Made by a program: the position numbers and the translations under genes. This document shows, one piece after another, positions 1 through 8,551 of a stretch of DNA of 54,116 nt. Positions within the stretch are counted from its first letter, which is position 1; the number at the start of each line of letters is the position of its first letter. The notes below the pieces were generated by a model. The model did no database searches and was not told the origin of the DNA. It saw nothing but the letters and a program-made list of their open reading frames with translations. This DNA is from Mycolicibacterium porcinum (GTDB taxonomy: Bacteria > Actinomycetota > Actinomycetes > Mycobacteriales > Mycobacteriaceae), in the NCBI GenBank assembly GCA_002086835.1, contig MVIG01000034.1:1-54116 (forward strand). The letters run 5' to 3'.

Positions 1-77
1 TCAACCACGACCTCGAAACCGAACGCCAATACCAAGCCTGGCTCGCCGAAGAACACGGACCACCCCCACCCTTCTGA
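1..77 (+). CDS. 3' end of an unidentified protein (partial)
   Basis: The frame starting at base 3 is open to a TGA at 75-77. It encodes about 24 residues, ending in a charged stretch and a PPPPF tail. The upstream part is outside the window, so no domain can be assigned. A short Pro-rich tail like this occurs in some mycobacterial DUF222/HNH (13E12-type) proteins, but that is a guess. It converges on the SRPBCC gene 10 bases away. Confidence 0.4.
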   Translation, partial: NHDLETERQYQAWLAEEHGPPPPF

Positions 78-87
78 GCCAGTCGCA

Positions 88-543
88 CTACCCCTCGGCG
101 CGTTCCTTCAACCGCTGCAGGGTGAGCTGGATGTGCTCGGAGTTGGCGGTATCGCGGTCGGAGACCCCGGTGGCCAGGCCCGCCACCTTCTTGAACCAGC
201 CCGCGCGGCGGTCCCAGGTGGACTCCGTCACCGTGCAGCCGCCGTCGGAAGCCTCGATGTCATAGCGCCAGTGCGCGACCGGGAAAACCAGTGACTTCAC
301 GTCGAAGGCGAACGTCTTACCGGGCTCGGCGTCGGTGACCGTGCAGGTGGTGCTCCAGGCTTTGGAACCATTGCGGTTGTGCCCCTTGAAAACCGAACCG
401 GGCGTGGCGGAGCTGCCCTTCTGCCACTCCATCGCGTGGGCCTCCTCGGCGAGTGAGGCCAGCGTGGGCAGGTCGGTGATCAGTGCGTACACCGCCGCGG
501 GATCGGCAGCGATGGACACGGTGGCTTTCACAGGCGCGGTCAT
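88..543 (-). CDS. SRPBCC (polyketide cyclase/dehydrase-like) family protein
   Basis: A 151-aa protein that fits a single SRPBCC (START-like) fold. It opens with the typical first strand (VKATVSIAADPAAVYALITD) and has a central beta-rich part with repeated T/V strands. A long C-terminal amphipathic helix ends LQRLKERAEG. Family members bind hydrophobic ligands in a deep cavity, but the ligand cannot be predicted here. It has no signal peptide or membrane segment, so it should be cytosolic. The start is ATG at 543. It lies 20 bases downstream of the aldo/keto reductase on the same strand, so the two are probably co-transcribed. Confidence 0.85.
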   Translation of the reverse strand: MTAPVKATVSIAADPAAVYALITDLPTLASLAEEAHAMEWQKGSSATPGSVFKGHNRNGSKAWSTTCTVTDAEPGKTFAFDVKSLVFPVAHWRYDIEASDGGCTVTESTWDRRAGWFKKVAGLATGVSDRDTANSEHIQLTLQRLKERAEG

Positions 544-563
544 GCGGCTGATCGTAGCCCCGG

Positions 564-1568
<1,005 letters not shown>

Positions 1569-1596
1569 TCACGGTGGTCGCGACGTTGTGATCCGT

Positions 1597-1956
1597 ATGA
1601 CAGAGCGCCAGGTGCTGGAGCCCAGCGCCGCCCACCCCATCACCATCACGCCGACCGGGCGTCGGGTCACCGTCACGATCGGCGGCGCCATCGTCGCGCA
1701 GACGGACGATGCCCTGACCCTCCAGGAGTCGACCTACCCCGCGGTGCAATACATTCCGCGCACCGACGTGGTGTTCGAGACACTGAGCCGTAGCGCCAAC
1801 ACCACCTATTGCCCGTACAAGGGTGAGGCGAACTACTACGACGTCGGCGGGGTCGCCGACGCGGTCTGGACCTATGAGGACCCGTATCCGGCCGTCGCCG
1901 AAATCGCCGGCCACCTGGCGTTCTATCCGGACAAGGCGGTCATCGCCCTGGCCTAA
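1597..1956 (+). CDS. DUF427 domain protein
   Basis: A 119-aa DUF427 protein. Family hallmarks are the early strand GRRVTVTIGGAIVAQTDDAL, the PAVQYIPRTDV segment and the CPYKGEANYYDV motif with a conserved Cys-Pro-Tyr-Lys. The fold is a compact beta barrel of unknown biochemical role; the family often occurs as a single small cytosolic protein. ATG 1597 was chosen because homology begins there; the frame stays open far upstream over the antisense of the reductase and is not coding. The stop codon TAA (1954-1956) is part of the predicted -10 element of the next gene, only 9 bases downstream. Confidence 0.88.
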   Translation: MTERQVLEPSAAHPITITPTGRRVTVTIGGAIVAQTDDALTLQESTYPAVQYIPRTDVVFETLSRSANTTYCPYKGEANYYDVGGVADAVWTYEDPYPAVAEIAGHLAFYPDKAVIALA

Positions 1957-1959
1957 TCT
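1954..1959 (+). promoter_or_regulatory. -10 element overlapping the DUF427 stop codon
   Basis: TAATCT fits the mycobacterial TANNNT -10 pattern. It ends 7 bases before the GTG at 1966, so a transcript starting at the usual distance would begin at or next to the start codon (leaderless). The first three bases are also the DUF427 stop codon. No convincing -35 was found. Confidence 0.45.
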
Positions 1960-1965
1960 GGTGCG

Positions 1966-2865
1966 GTGCCCTCAACCAGCGTCGTATTCGAGGGCCCGGC
2001 CAGTCCGGGCCTGACGCTGGCTCCGTGGCGGCGCGGCGGCGGTGACCCGTCCAACCGGATCAGCGCTGACGGTGCCATCTGGCGCACCAGCGCGATGGCC
2101 ACCGGGCCGGTAACCGCGCGGATCACCAAGTCGGCCGTCGACACCGTGGACTGCGAGGCGTGGGGCCCGGGTGCCGTCGAGTTCCTGGACGGATTCGCGG
2201 CGCTGGTAGGTGCCGAGGACGACGCCGACGGCTTCGACCCGGTCGAGCCGACGATCGCCGAGGCCCACCGGCGAGTGCCACATCTGCATCTGGGGCGCAG
2301 CGGCCGGGTCCTGGAGGCCCTGGTGCCCGCGATCATCGAGCAGCGGGTCTCTGGCATGGATGCCTGGCGGGCCTGGCGGCGGTTGCTGACGAAATACGGC
2401 GCCCCGGCACCGGGACCTGCGCCGACCGGCATGCGGGTGCCCCCGATCGCGGAGGTGTGGCGGCGGATCCCGTCGTGGGAATTCAACCGCGCCAATGTGG
2501 ATCCGGGCCGCGCCCGCACGATCGTCGGGTGTGCGCAGCGCGCCGACGCGCTCGAGCGGTTGACCGCCGAGCAGGCGGTGACGGGGCTCCGGTCCCTGCC
2601 CGGTGTGGGCGAATGGACGGCGGCCGAGACTGTGCAGCGCGCGTTCGGGGATGCCGACGCGCTGTCGGTGGGGGACTATCACCTGTCCACCGTGGTGGGC
2701 CGCAGCCTGCTGGGCCATCCGATCGACGACGCGGCCATGATCGAGCTACTGGAACCCCTGCGCCCACACCGGCAGCGCGCTGTGCGCTTACTGGAAGCCA
2801 GTGGGCTGGCGCACAATCCGCGCTTCGGTGCGCGCCAGGCCATTCCCAACTTGCGCGCGCTGTAG
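1966..2865 (+). CDS. DNA-3-methyladenine glycosylase II (AlkA-type HhH glycosylase)
   Basis: A 299-aa base-excision repair glycosylase that removes alkylated purines. The helix-hairpin-helix motif LRSLPGVGEWTA lies at residues 208-219. The catalytic Asp237 sits in VGDYHL, spaced as in AlkA/OGG-type enzymes. The N-terminal 110 residues match the AlkA N-terminal domain region, and no Ada-type Cys domain is present. The GTG start at 1966 lacks a Shine-Dalgarno sequence and sits 7 bases after a TAATCT -10, so a leaderless message is likely. It follows DUF427 closely and precedes dps, forming a small DNA-protection neighbourhood. Confidence 0.9.
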   Translation: MPSTSVVFEGPASPGLTLAPWRRGGGDPSNRISADGAIWRTSAMATGPVTARITKSAVDTVDCEAWGPGAVEFLDGFAALVGAEDDADGFDPVEPTIAEAHRRVPHLHLGRSGRVLEALVPAIIEQRVSGMDAWRAWRRLLTKYGAPAPGPAPTGMRVPPIAEVWRRIPSWEFNRANVDPGRARTIVGCAQRADALERLTAEQAVTGLRSLPGVGEWTAAETVQRAFGDADALSVGDYHLSTVVGRSLLGHPIDDAAMIELLEPLRPHRQRAVRLLEASGLAHNPRFGARQAIPNLRAL

Positions 2866-2877
2866 CCGGCGTGATTG

Positions 2878-2895
2878 CCCGGCGTCATTGCCGGG
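2878..2895 (+). terminator. Candidate hairpin terminator after alkA-like gene
   Basis: CCCGGC (2878-2883) pairs with GCCGGG (2890-2895) around a 6-base loop, 12 bases after the glycosylase stop. There is no U-tract, as is common for actinobacterial terminators. It might instead be part of the dps promoter region. Confidence 0.35.
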
Positions 2896-2936
2896 TACCC
2901 GGGACGGGACCGATCGTGAACACGAAAGGAACCGCA

Positions 2937-3488
2937 ATGACCGCGTTCACCATTCCCGGACTGACCGACAAGCAGGGCAGTGAGGTCGCTGAGCTGCTGC
3001 AGAAGCAGCTCAGCACCTACAACGACCTGCACCTGACGCTCAAGCACATCCACTGGAACGTCGTCGGCCCGAACTTCATCGGAGTGCACGAGATGATCGA
3101 TCCGCAGGTGGCGCTGGTTCGCTCCTACGCCGATGAAGTCGCCGAACGAATTGCCGCACTGGGCAAATCGCCGAAGGGCACGCCGGGCGCGATCGTGGCC
3201 GACCGCACCTGGGACGACTACTCAGTGGGACGGGACAACGTCCAGGCCCATCTCGCCGCGCTCGACCTCGTCTACACCGGGGTGATCGAGGACACCCGTA
3301 AGGCGATCGACCGCTTGGAGAAACTCGACCTGGTGTCCCAGGACGTCCTCATCGATCACGCTGCCGAACTCGAGAAGTTCCAGTGGTTCGTCCGCGCACA
3401 TCTGGAGAGCGCCGGCGGCAAGCTGGTGCATGAAGGGGCACCCACCGAACGCGGCGCGGCCGGTAAGGCTAGGCGTAAGAGCGCCTAG
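2937..3488 (+). CDS. dps: Dps ferritin-like DNA-binding protein
   Basis: A 183-aa Dps, the same length as I recall for M. smegmatis Dps1 and nearly identical in sequence. It assembles as a dodecamer, oxidises and stores iron using peroxide, and binds DNA. Ferroxidase ligands are visible at the dimer interface: His39, His51, Asp66 and Glu70. The Lys/Arg-rich C-terminus (GKARRKSA) is the DNA-binding tail of the mycobacterial type. Start ATG 2937 is preceded by a GAAAGGA Shine-Dalgarno sequence with 8-base spacing. The upstream frame is open but non-homologous. A GGGTAC at 2893-2898 resembles a SigF-type -10, but no good GTTT -35 accompanies it. Confidence 0.97.
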   Translation: MTAFTIPGLTDKQGSEVAELLQKQLSTYNDLHLTLKHIHWNVVGPNFIGVHEMIDPQVALVRSYADEVAERIAALGKSPKGTPGAIVADRTWDDYSVGRDNVQAHLAALDLVYTGVIEDTRKAIDRLEKLDLVSQDVLIDHAAELEKFQWFVRAHLESAGGKLVHEGAPTERGAAGKARRKSA

Positions 3489-3500
3489 GCGTCTCGGTGA

Positions 3501-3531
3501 TTGACCTCAACCATTGTTGAGGTGCCAGCCT
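3501..3531 (+). promoter_or_regulatory. MerR/SoxR-type promoter-operator
   Basis: A TTGACC -35 (3501-3506) is followed by exactly 19 bases and CAGCCT (3526-3531), a weak -10. Within the spacer lies a perfect dyad, ACCTCAAC (3504-3511) - CATT - GTTGAGGT (3516-3523). The core CCTCAA-N6-TTGAGG is the classical SoxR-box arrangement. A 19-base spacer carrying a dyad is the hallmark of MerR-family activated promoters. The -10 ends 7 bases before the ATG of the downstream gene. Confidence 0.6.
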
Positions 3532-3537
3532 GGTGTC

Positions 3538-4362
3538 ATGCCTACCTGGATATGCACCGGATGCGGTGTGGAACACCCGGATTCCGATACCGAACCTGCC
3601 GGCAGCTGCGTGCTGACCTCGGAAGTCGTGTCGATCGAGGAACGTGGCGACCTGCCGCCGCACGGCACTTGGACCACGCTCGACCAGCTGGCGGGCCAGC
3701 CGCACCACACCGAACACGTCGACCACGGCCGCGGCGTGCAGAGCCTGCGGAGAGCGCCCAAGTTCGCCATCGGGCACCGGTCCTTCCTGGTGCAGACGGC
3801 GCACGGAAACCTGTTGTGGGATTCGCCGAGCTACCTGGACGACGAGATCATCGGGCTGGTCCACGGCCTCGGCGGTGTCGACGCCGTCGCTGCCAGCCAC
3901 CCCCACATGTTCGGTGCGCAGCTCAGTTGGAGCAGGGCATTCGGCGGCGTGCCGGTGTATGTGAATGCCCTTGACGCCGAATGGCTTCCGGACCGGGATC
4001 CGCTGATCGAGCTGTGGCAGGAACAATCCGAACCGCTTCCCGGCCTGCGACTGATCCACGTCGGCGGCCATATGCGGGGCAGTTCGGTCGCGCTGACGGC
4101 CGACGGCACACTGCTGGTCGGCGACACGATCTCCGGTGGACTGGCGCGGAACTGGGTGTCGTTCCAGCGGAACTTCCCCAAACATGTCCCGCTGTCGGCC
4201 GCGGTGGTGCGACGGATCGTGGACCGGCTCGACGAGTACGACTACGACCGGCTCTACACCCTTGGCGGCGACGAGATAGACAGCGCCGCCAAGGAGGTAG
4301 TGCACCGGTCAGCCGAGACCCATATTCGTTGGGTCAGTGGTGAATTCGATCACCTGACCTGA
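3538..4362 (+). CDS. Metallo-beta-lactamase-fold protein with N-terminal Cys cluster
   Basis: A 274-aa protein. Residues 1-30 hold Cys6, Cys9 and Cys24 (ICTGCG...SC), which look like a partial zinc ribbon. The rest resembles an MBL-fold hydrolase: ASHPHMFGAQ at the first metal-site position, HVGGHMRGSSV at the second and LLVGDT for the bridging Asp. The canonical HxHxDH motif is degenerate (HPHMFG), so the metal site is atypical and the reaction unknown. ATG 3538 was preferred to a TTG at 3514 because it sits 7 bases after the -10 of a MerR-type promoter and begins the Cys motif. It converges on aqpZ with one base between the stops. Confidence 0.8.
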   Translation: MPTWICTGCGVEHPDSDTEPAGSCVLTSEVVSIEERGDLPPHGTWTTLDQLAGQPHHTEHVDHGRGVQSLRRAPKFAIGHRSFLVQTAHGNLLWDSPSYLDDEIIGLVHGLGGVDAVAASHPHMFGAQLSWSRAFGGVPVYVNALDAEWLPDRDPLIELWQEQSEPLPGLRLIHVGGHMRGSSVALTADGTLLVGDTISGGLARNWVSFQRNFPKHVPLSAAVVRRIVDRLDEYDYDRLYTLGGDEIDSAAKEVVHRSAETHIRWVSGEFDHLT

Positions 4363-4363
4363 G

Positions 4364-5125
4364 TTAGCGGTCCAACGCCTCGTCGCGGACGGGGCGATCG
4401 GCCAGCTCCTCGGCGGTTCCGAACAGCAACGGGTAGGCCAGGCCGGCGATGGCCGCACCGACCAGCGGGGCCAGCCAGAACGCCCACAGCTGGGCCGGCG
4501 CCCCGTTGCCGTTGAAGAATGCGACCGCGGTGGAGCGGGCCGGGTTGACCGAGGTGTTCGAGATCGGGATCGAGATCAGGTGGATCAGTGTCAGCGTGAG
4601 CCCGATCGACAGGCCGGCGAAGCCCTTCGGCGCCCGGTCATCCGTGGAACCCAGGATGACCAGGAGGAAGACAGCGGTGAGGATCACCTCGGCGAGAAGC
4701 ACCGCCAGCAGCGAATACCCGCCGGGGGAGTGCTCGCCGTACCCGTTGGCGGCCATGTTCCCGGTGGCGGACCACCCGTCCTTTCCGCTGGCGATCACGT
4801 AGATCACTACGCCGGCCACCAAACCGCCGACCACCTGCGAAATCCAGTACGGGACAACGGCTGCCCACTCGACGCGGCGGGCCAGCGCGGCACCCAGCGT
4901 GACCGCCGGATTGAAGTGGCCGCCCGAGATGGTGCCGAAGGCGTACACGCCGGTCAGCACCGTGAGACCGAAGGCGAGAGCGACCCCGAGGAATCCGATC
5001 CCTACCGAGAAGCCGTCGGAGAGAAACTTCGCGGCGAACACCGCGCTACCGCAACCGCCCAGGACCAGCCAGAACGTCCCGATGAACTCGGCTGCCAATC
5101 GATGTGACATTGTCGGCGTACTCAT
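4364..5125 (-). CDS. aqpZ: Aquaporin Z
   Basis: A 253-aa six-helix major intrinsic protein. Both NPA boxes are intact: GGHFNPAVT (Asn72-Ala74) and SVNPARS (Asn194-Ala196). The aromatic/arginine selectivity filter reads Phe52, His182, Thr191 and Arg197, the water-selective AqpZ type rather than the glycerol facilitator type. It should form tetrameric water channels in the plasma membrane. Start ATG 5125 is preceded by GGAGGAGTTCGCC, a strong Shine-Dalgarno sequence. It lies downstream of the thioesterase on the same strand, with 113 bases between. I am not aware of an orthologue in M. tuberculosis. Confidence 0.95.
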   Translation of the reverse strand: MSTPTMSHRLAAEFIGTFWLVLGGCGSAVFAAKFLSDGFSVGIGFLGVALAFGLTVLTGVYAFGTISGGHFNPAVTLGAALARRVEWAAVVPYWISQVVGGLVAGVVIYVIASGKDGWSATGNMAANGYGEHSPGGYSLLAVLLAEVILTAVFLLVILGSTDDRAPKGFAGLSIGLTLTLIHLISIPISNTSVNPARSTAVAFFNGNGAPAQLWAFWLAPLVGAAIAGLAYPLLFGTAEELADRPVRDEALDR

Positions 5126-5238
5126 GGCGAACTCCTCCGTAGATGTGGTTCATCCGGAGGGTTTCATGCCAGTGTGCAATGGCAGGATCGTTGTTGCGAA
5201 ATCGATTCGACAATGAAATTTACGTTGCGGCACCGCAA

Positions 5239-6039
5239 TCAGCGGTATGCGGTCAACCGGGCCACCAGTGCGACCGCGCCGTCGTCGCCGATGGCCTGCG
5301 CATCGGCCACACCGGAGCTCCGTCCGGTACGCAATGCCCTTGCTTCATAACGGGATTCGTCACCACTACGGAACTGGCGCAGATAGTTGACGCGCAGTGA
5401 GGCGGTGCGCCACGGGACGCCCGTGCCGTCGCTCAGGGCGGCGGAACCCACGAGTTCGAGTGCGGCGGCTGATATCCCGCCGTGCACGACGCCGATGCTG
5501 TTGTTGATGACGGGATCCGGCAGCTGCCGCAATACCGCGGCCCGGCCGCCCGTCTCGGCCACCTCGACCGACATGCGGTCTTTCAGGGTGGCGGGCGGCG
5601 TTCCCTCGGTCGAGTCGGACGGCCATGCGACGACGTGTCCCGGGGTGTGGATGTGGAAGGACCGCACCGTGGCCGTACCGATCATCTGATCGCCATGGGT
5701 CAGCTCGGACAGACTCAGCGAACCCGTGCCCTTCGGGCCGACCGGCGCGGCGGTCGCCACCACGGGTACCTCGGGCGCTGCCAGGGCCAGCTCCAGCGCG
5801 TGGGGGGTGAGTTCGATGGCCAACTCGCTGGACACCGTCCACTCGTCGTCGCCACGGCGGTAGTGGTTGGCCAGGCCGCCGACGTGGTCGACCAGCATCG
5901 CCAGCGGGGCCAGCGTCGGCGCCTGCGTGAGCGGATTGAGTAGACCGGCCACGGGTATGGAGGCCACGCAGCGGACCGGGCCCTCCTCGAGGGTCTGGAC
6001 GCCCATGCGCCCCAGCGGGGTGTTCAGCGGATAGTGCAT
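5239..6039 (-). CDS. Acyl-CoA thioesterase-like double hotdog protein
   Basis: A 266-aa protein with the layout of a tandem hotdog-fold thioesterase. The first unit contains LAMLVDHVGGLA and a TPHALEL strand. The second contains NSIGVVHGGISAAALELVGS, the HGG signature of PaaI/YbgC-type hotdogs, followed by strands LRVNYLRQF and YEARALRTGRSSGVADAQ. It probably hydrolyses acyl-CoA in the cytosol; the chain specificity cannot be read. ATG 6039 was chosen over a TTG three codons upstream. It is divergent from the copper ATPase across 62 bases that contain a copper-type palindrome, so that operator may also affect this gene. Confidence 0.82.
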   Translation of the reverse strand: MHYPLNTPLGRMGVQTLEEGPVRCVASIPVAGLLNPLTQAPTLAPLAMLVDHVGGLANHYRRGDDEWTVSSELAIELTPHALELALAAPEVPVVATAAPVGPKGTGSLSLSELTHGDQMIGTATVRSFHIHTPGHVVAWPSDSTEGTPPATLKDRMSVEVAETGGRAAVLRQLPDPVINNSIGVVHGGISAAALELVGSAALSDGTGVPWRTASLRVNYLRQFRSGDESRYEARALRTGRSSGVADAQAIGDDGAVALVARLTAYR

Positions 6040-6073
6040 CGCCGTCAACAGTTACGCCCATCACGGTGGCCAG

Positions 6074-6095
6074 ATACCCCCTAGGGGTATACAGT
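6074..6095 (+). promoter_or_regulatory. CsoR-like copper operator with overlapping -10
   Basis: ATACCCC (6074-6080) and GGGGTAT (6084-6090) form a perfect 7-base dyad around CTA. This is the GC-tract palindrome flanked by AT that CsoR-family repressors bind. TACAGT (6090-6095) fits TANNNT and ends 7 bases before ATG 6102, so repressor binding would block the start of a leaderless transcript. No csoR-like gene is in this window. Confidence 0.65.
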
Positions 6096-6101
6096 GGCGA
6101 C

Positions 6102-8156
6102 ATGACCACGACCGAACACGCGATGCACGAGCACGAACACACCGGTCACGCGGGACATGCCGGCCACGGTGACCATGTCGCCCAGTTCCGAAGGCTGTTC
6201 TGGGTCATGGCGGCACTTGCGGTGCCGACGGTCGCGCTGTCACCGATGTTCGCGATGCTGCTCGGCTACGAACTCCCTGACTTCCCCGGCGCGCGCTGGA
6301 TCTCCCCGGTCCTCGGCACCGTGATGTACGTGTGGGGCGGCCGCCCGTTCCTCACCGGAGCGGTCAGCGAGATACGTTCGCGCGCACCGGGAATGATGCT
6401 GCTGATCGGCCTGGCCATCACCGTCGCGTTCCTCGCGTCGTGGGGCGCGAGCCTCGGCGTGCTGCACCACCAGCTCGACTTCTGGTGGGAGCTCGCGCTG
6501 CTGATCGTGATCATGCTGCTGGGTCACTGGATCGAGATGCGGTCGCTGGCCCAGACCACCTCCGCGCTCGATTCCCTGGCCGCGCTGCTGCCGGACGAGG
6601 CCGAGCGGGTCGAGGGGGACGGCGACACCGAGCAGGTGGTGACCGTGGCGCCGTCGGATCTCCGAGTCGGTGACCTGGTGATCGTCCGGCCCGGCGGCAG
6701 CGTTCCCGTCGATGGCCGCATCGTCGACGGTGCGGCCGATATGGACGAGTCGATGGTGACCGGAGAGTCGCGCACCGTGCGCCGAAGCGTGGATGACGAC
6801 GTCGTCGCCGGCACCGTCGCCACCGACTCCGGTCTGCGGATCCGGGTGACCGCCGTCGGCGACGACACGGCACTGGCCGGCATCCAGCGGTTGGTGGGAG
6901 AGGCGATGAACTCCTCGTCGCGGGCGCAGCGCCTGGCCGACCGGGCCGCGGGCTGGCTGTTCTGGTTCGCGCTGGGATCGGCGGTGCTCACGGCACTGGC
7001 GTGGACGCTGCTCGGCGAACCCGATCAGGCCGTGGTCCGAACGATCACCGTGCTGGTGATCGCGTGCCCCCACGCCCTCGGGCTGGCGATTCCGCTGGTG
7101 GTGTCCATCGCGACCGAGCGGGCCGCCAGGGGCGGCGTGCTGATCAAGGACCGGCTGGCGCTGGAAACCATGCGCACGGTCGGGGCGGTGCTGTTCGACA
7201 AGACGGGCACCCTGACCAAGGGCGAGCCTGCGGTGACCGCGGTGGCCACGGATCGCGCGGAAGACCACCTGTTGGCGCTGGCCGCGGCAGCCGAGGCGGA
7301 TTCCGAGCACCCGCTGGCCCGCGCCATCGTCGCGGCGGCACACCATCGGGGCCTCGGCATCCCCGCGGCGACCGACTTCAGTTCGTCACCCGCAGTCGGG
7401 GTGAGCGCCCTGGTCGGTGGGCGGCGGGTACAGGTTGGCGGACCGGCGCTGCTGGAGCAGGCCGGGCACGACGCCCTGCCGGACACCGCGCGGTGGGACG
7501 GCGCCACGGTGCTGCACGTTCTGGTGGACGGAGAGGTGGCCGGGGCACTGGCGCTGGCCGACGAGATCCGGCCGGAATCCCGCGAAGCCGTCGACGCCCT
7601 GCACGCTCTGGGTGTCGAAGTGGTGATGATCACTGGCGACGCTGCCCCGGTGGCCTCCGCGGTGGCCACTGAGCTGGGAATTGACCGGGTTTTCGCTGGT
7701 GTGCGGCCTGAAGACAAGGCCGCGAAGGTCGCCGAGTTGCAGCGCGAGGGCCTGACCGTGGCGATGGTCGGCGACGGCGTCAACGATGCGCCGGCGCTGG
7801 CTGCCGCCGACGTCGGCATCGCCATCGGGGCGGGTACCGATGTCGCCATCGCCTCGGCCGGCGTCATCCTCGCCAGCTCCGATCCGCGATCGGTGCTCTC
7901 GGTGATCGAGCTCTCCCGGCAGTCCTACCGCAAGATGAAGCAGAACCTTTGGTGGGCAGCGGGTTACAACCTGATCTCGGTGCCGCTGGCCGCCGGCGTG
8001 GCCGCGCCGCTGGGCTTTGTAATGCCGATGTCGGTCGGAGCGATATTGATGTCAGCGTCGACGGTCGTCGTGGCACTCAATGCCCAGTCGCTACGTCGCC
8101 TCGACCTGCGACCCGAGGCCGGCGTACGCAGCGCTGTGCGGGCCTCGGGACGTTGA
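6102..8156 (+). CDS. Copper/heavy-metal P1B-type ATPase with CPH motif
   Basis: A 684-aa P1B ATPase. The N-terminus has no CxxC domain but a His-rich tail (MHEHEHTGHAGHAGHGDH). TGES in the actuator domain is at 220-223. The transmembrane metal site is CPH (322-324) instead of the more usual CPC. The phosphorylated Asp366 is in DKTGTLTKG, SEHP has His403, and GDGVNDAP is near the end of the P-domain. A CPH motif with a His-rich tail is typical of CopB-like P1B-3 pumps that export copper (Cu2+/Cu+) across the plasma membrane. ATG 6102 follows a copper-type operator and -10 with no Shine-Dalgarno, so the mRNA is probably leaderless. Confidence 0.93.
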   Translation: MTTTEHAMHEHEHTGHAGHAGHGDHVAQFRRLFWVMAALAVPTVALSPMFAMLLGYELPDFPGARWISPVLGTVMYVWGGRPFLTGAVSEIRSRAPGMMLLIGLAITVAFLASWGASLGVLHHQLDFWWELALLIVIMLLGHWIEMRSLAQTTSALDSLAALLPDEAERVEGDGDTEQVVTVAPSDLRVGDLVIVRPGGSVPVDGRIVDGAADMDESMVTGESRTVRRSVDDDVVAGTVATDSGLRIRVTAVGDDTALAGIQRLVGEAMNSSSRAQRLADRAAGWLFWFALGSAVLTALAWTLLGEPDQAVVRTITVLVIACPHALGLAIPLVVSIATERAARGGVLIKDRLALETMRTVGAVLFDKTGTLTKGEPAVTAVATDRAEDHLLALAAAAEADSEHPLARAIVAAAHHRGLGIPAATDFSSSPAVGVSALVGGRRVQVGGPALLEQAGHDALPDTARWDGATVLHVLVDGEVAGALALADEIRPESREAVDALHALGVEVVMITGDAAPVASAVATELGIDRVFAGVRPEDKAAKVAELQREGLTVAMVGDGVNDAPALAAADVGIAIGAGTDVAIASAGVILASSDPRSVLSVIELSRQSYRKMKQNLWWAAGYNLISVPLAAGVAAPLGFVMPMSVGAILMSASTVVVALNAQSLRRLDLRPEAGVRSAVRASGR

Positions 8157-8278
8157 CGATGCAAATCTAAGAATCTGACTAAGCTTTCCCGCAAATGCTA
8201 TAAACTACGATAACGGCATTATAACGACGTGTTTATGTGCCAATAGCAAACTGCATAGGGGTTTGAGGTGACGGTAGA

Positions 8279-8310
8279 CCCAGATGGGGGGCGGGGCTCC
8301 CCATCTTGGG
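8279..8310 (+). terminator. Bulged GC-rich hairpin, probable terminator of the P-ATPase gene
   Basis: CCCAGATGGGG (8279-8289) pairs with CCCCATCTTGGG (8299-8310), with one bulged T and a 9-base loop. It is 120 bases after the ATPase stop and has no U-tract. It could also be a structured part of the gltB leader. Confidence 0.45.
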
Positions 8311-8398
8311 AATGCGTGAAACATTAAGGGCTGCAACATGATTCAACGTCACTGCGGCAGATCTGTGGGCGCGGGAAATTGTCACCAGCGGAGTATCG

Positions 8399-8417
8399 TT
8401 AGGCTTAGCTAAGTTGG
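8399..8417 (+). promoter_or_regulatory. Weak IdeR-like box upstream of gltB
   Basis: The 19 bases beginning TTAGGCTTAGCTAAG match 12 of 19 positions of the IdeR consensus, and include a perfect 10-base palindrome (8404-8413). GltB/GltD are iron-sulfur proteins, so iron control is conceivable. This match alone is weak. Confidence 0.25.
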
Positions 8418-8551
8418 CATCTGCCACGGTAGTTGCCTTATCGTTTTCTCCACTTATGGCGTGTGGGACATAGCCGTCGTCCAGTGCTGCACGGAGGCCA
8501 CCCACGCCGAGCCGGCTTCTTCGTAGAAGCGTGTTGAAGGGCAAGGTGGGA

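Larger units (their letters stand above)
8157..8551 (+). other. AT-rich gene-free leader region upstream of gltB
   Basis: These 395 bases between the ATPase and gltB are visibly richer in A/T than the surroundings. They contain a strong bulged hairpin (8279-8310), an IdeR-like sequence (8399-8417) and the gltB Shine-Dalgarno AAGGTGGG. A 24-codon ORF from ATG 8338 has no ribosome binding site. No convincing GlnR box was found by eye, although nitrogen control would be expected for gltBD. Confidence 0.5.

Noticed and set aside
2866-2936. SigF promoter for dps (GGGTAC at 2893)
   Set aside because: The -10-like GGGTAC lacks a GTTT -35 at the right distance, and the same bases form a hairpin; too weak to annotate.
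5126-5238. Inverted repeat TGCCA/TGGCA upstream of aqpZ as an operator
   Set aside because: Only 5-base arms 8 bases apart, expected often by chance.
8338-8412. A 24-codon ORF in the gltB leader as a possible leader peptide
   Set aside because: It has no ribosome binding site and no run of regulatory codons (for example Glu/Gln), so attenuation is not supported.
8340-8420. GlnR box upstream of gltB
   Set aside because: GAAAC...GCAAC and GTCAC motifs occur but with wrong spacing for the AC-N9-AC arrangement.
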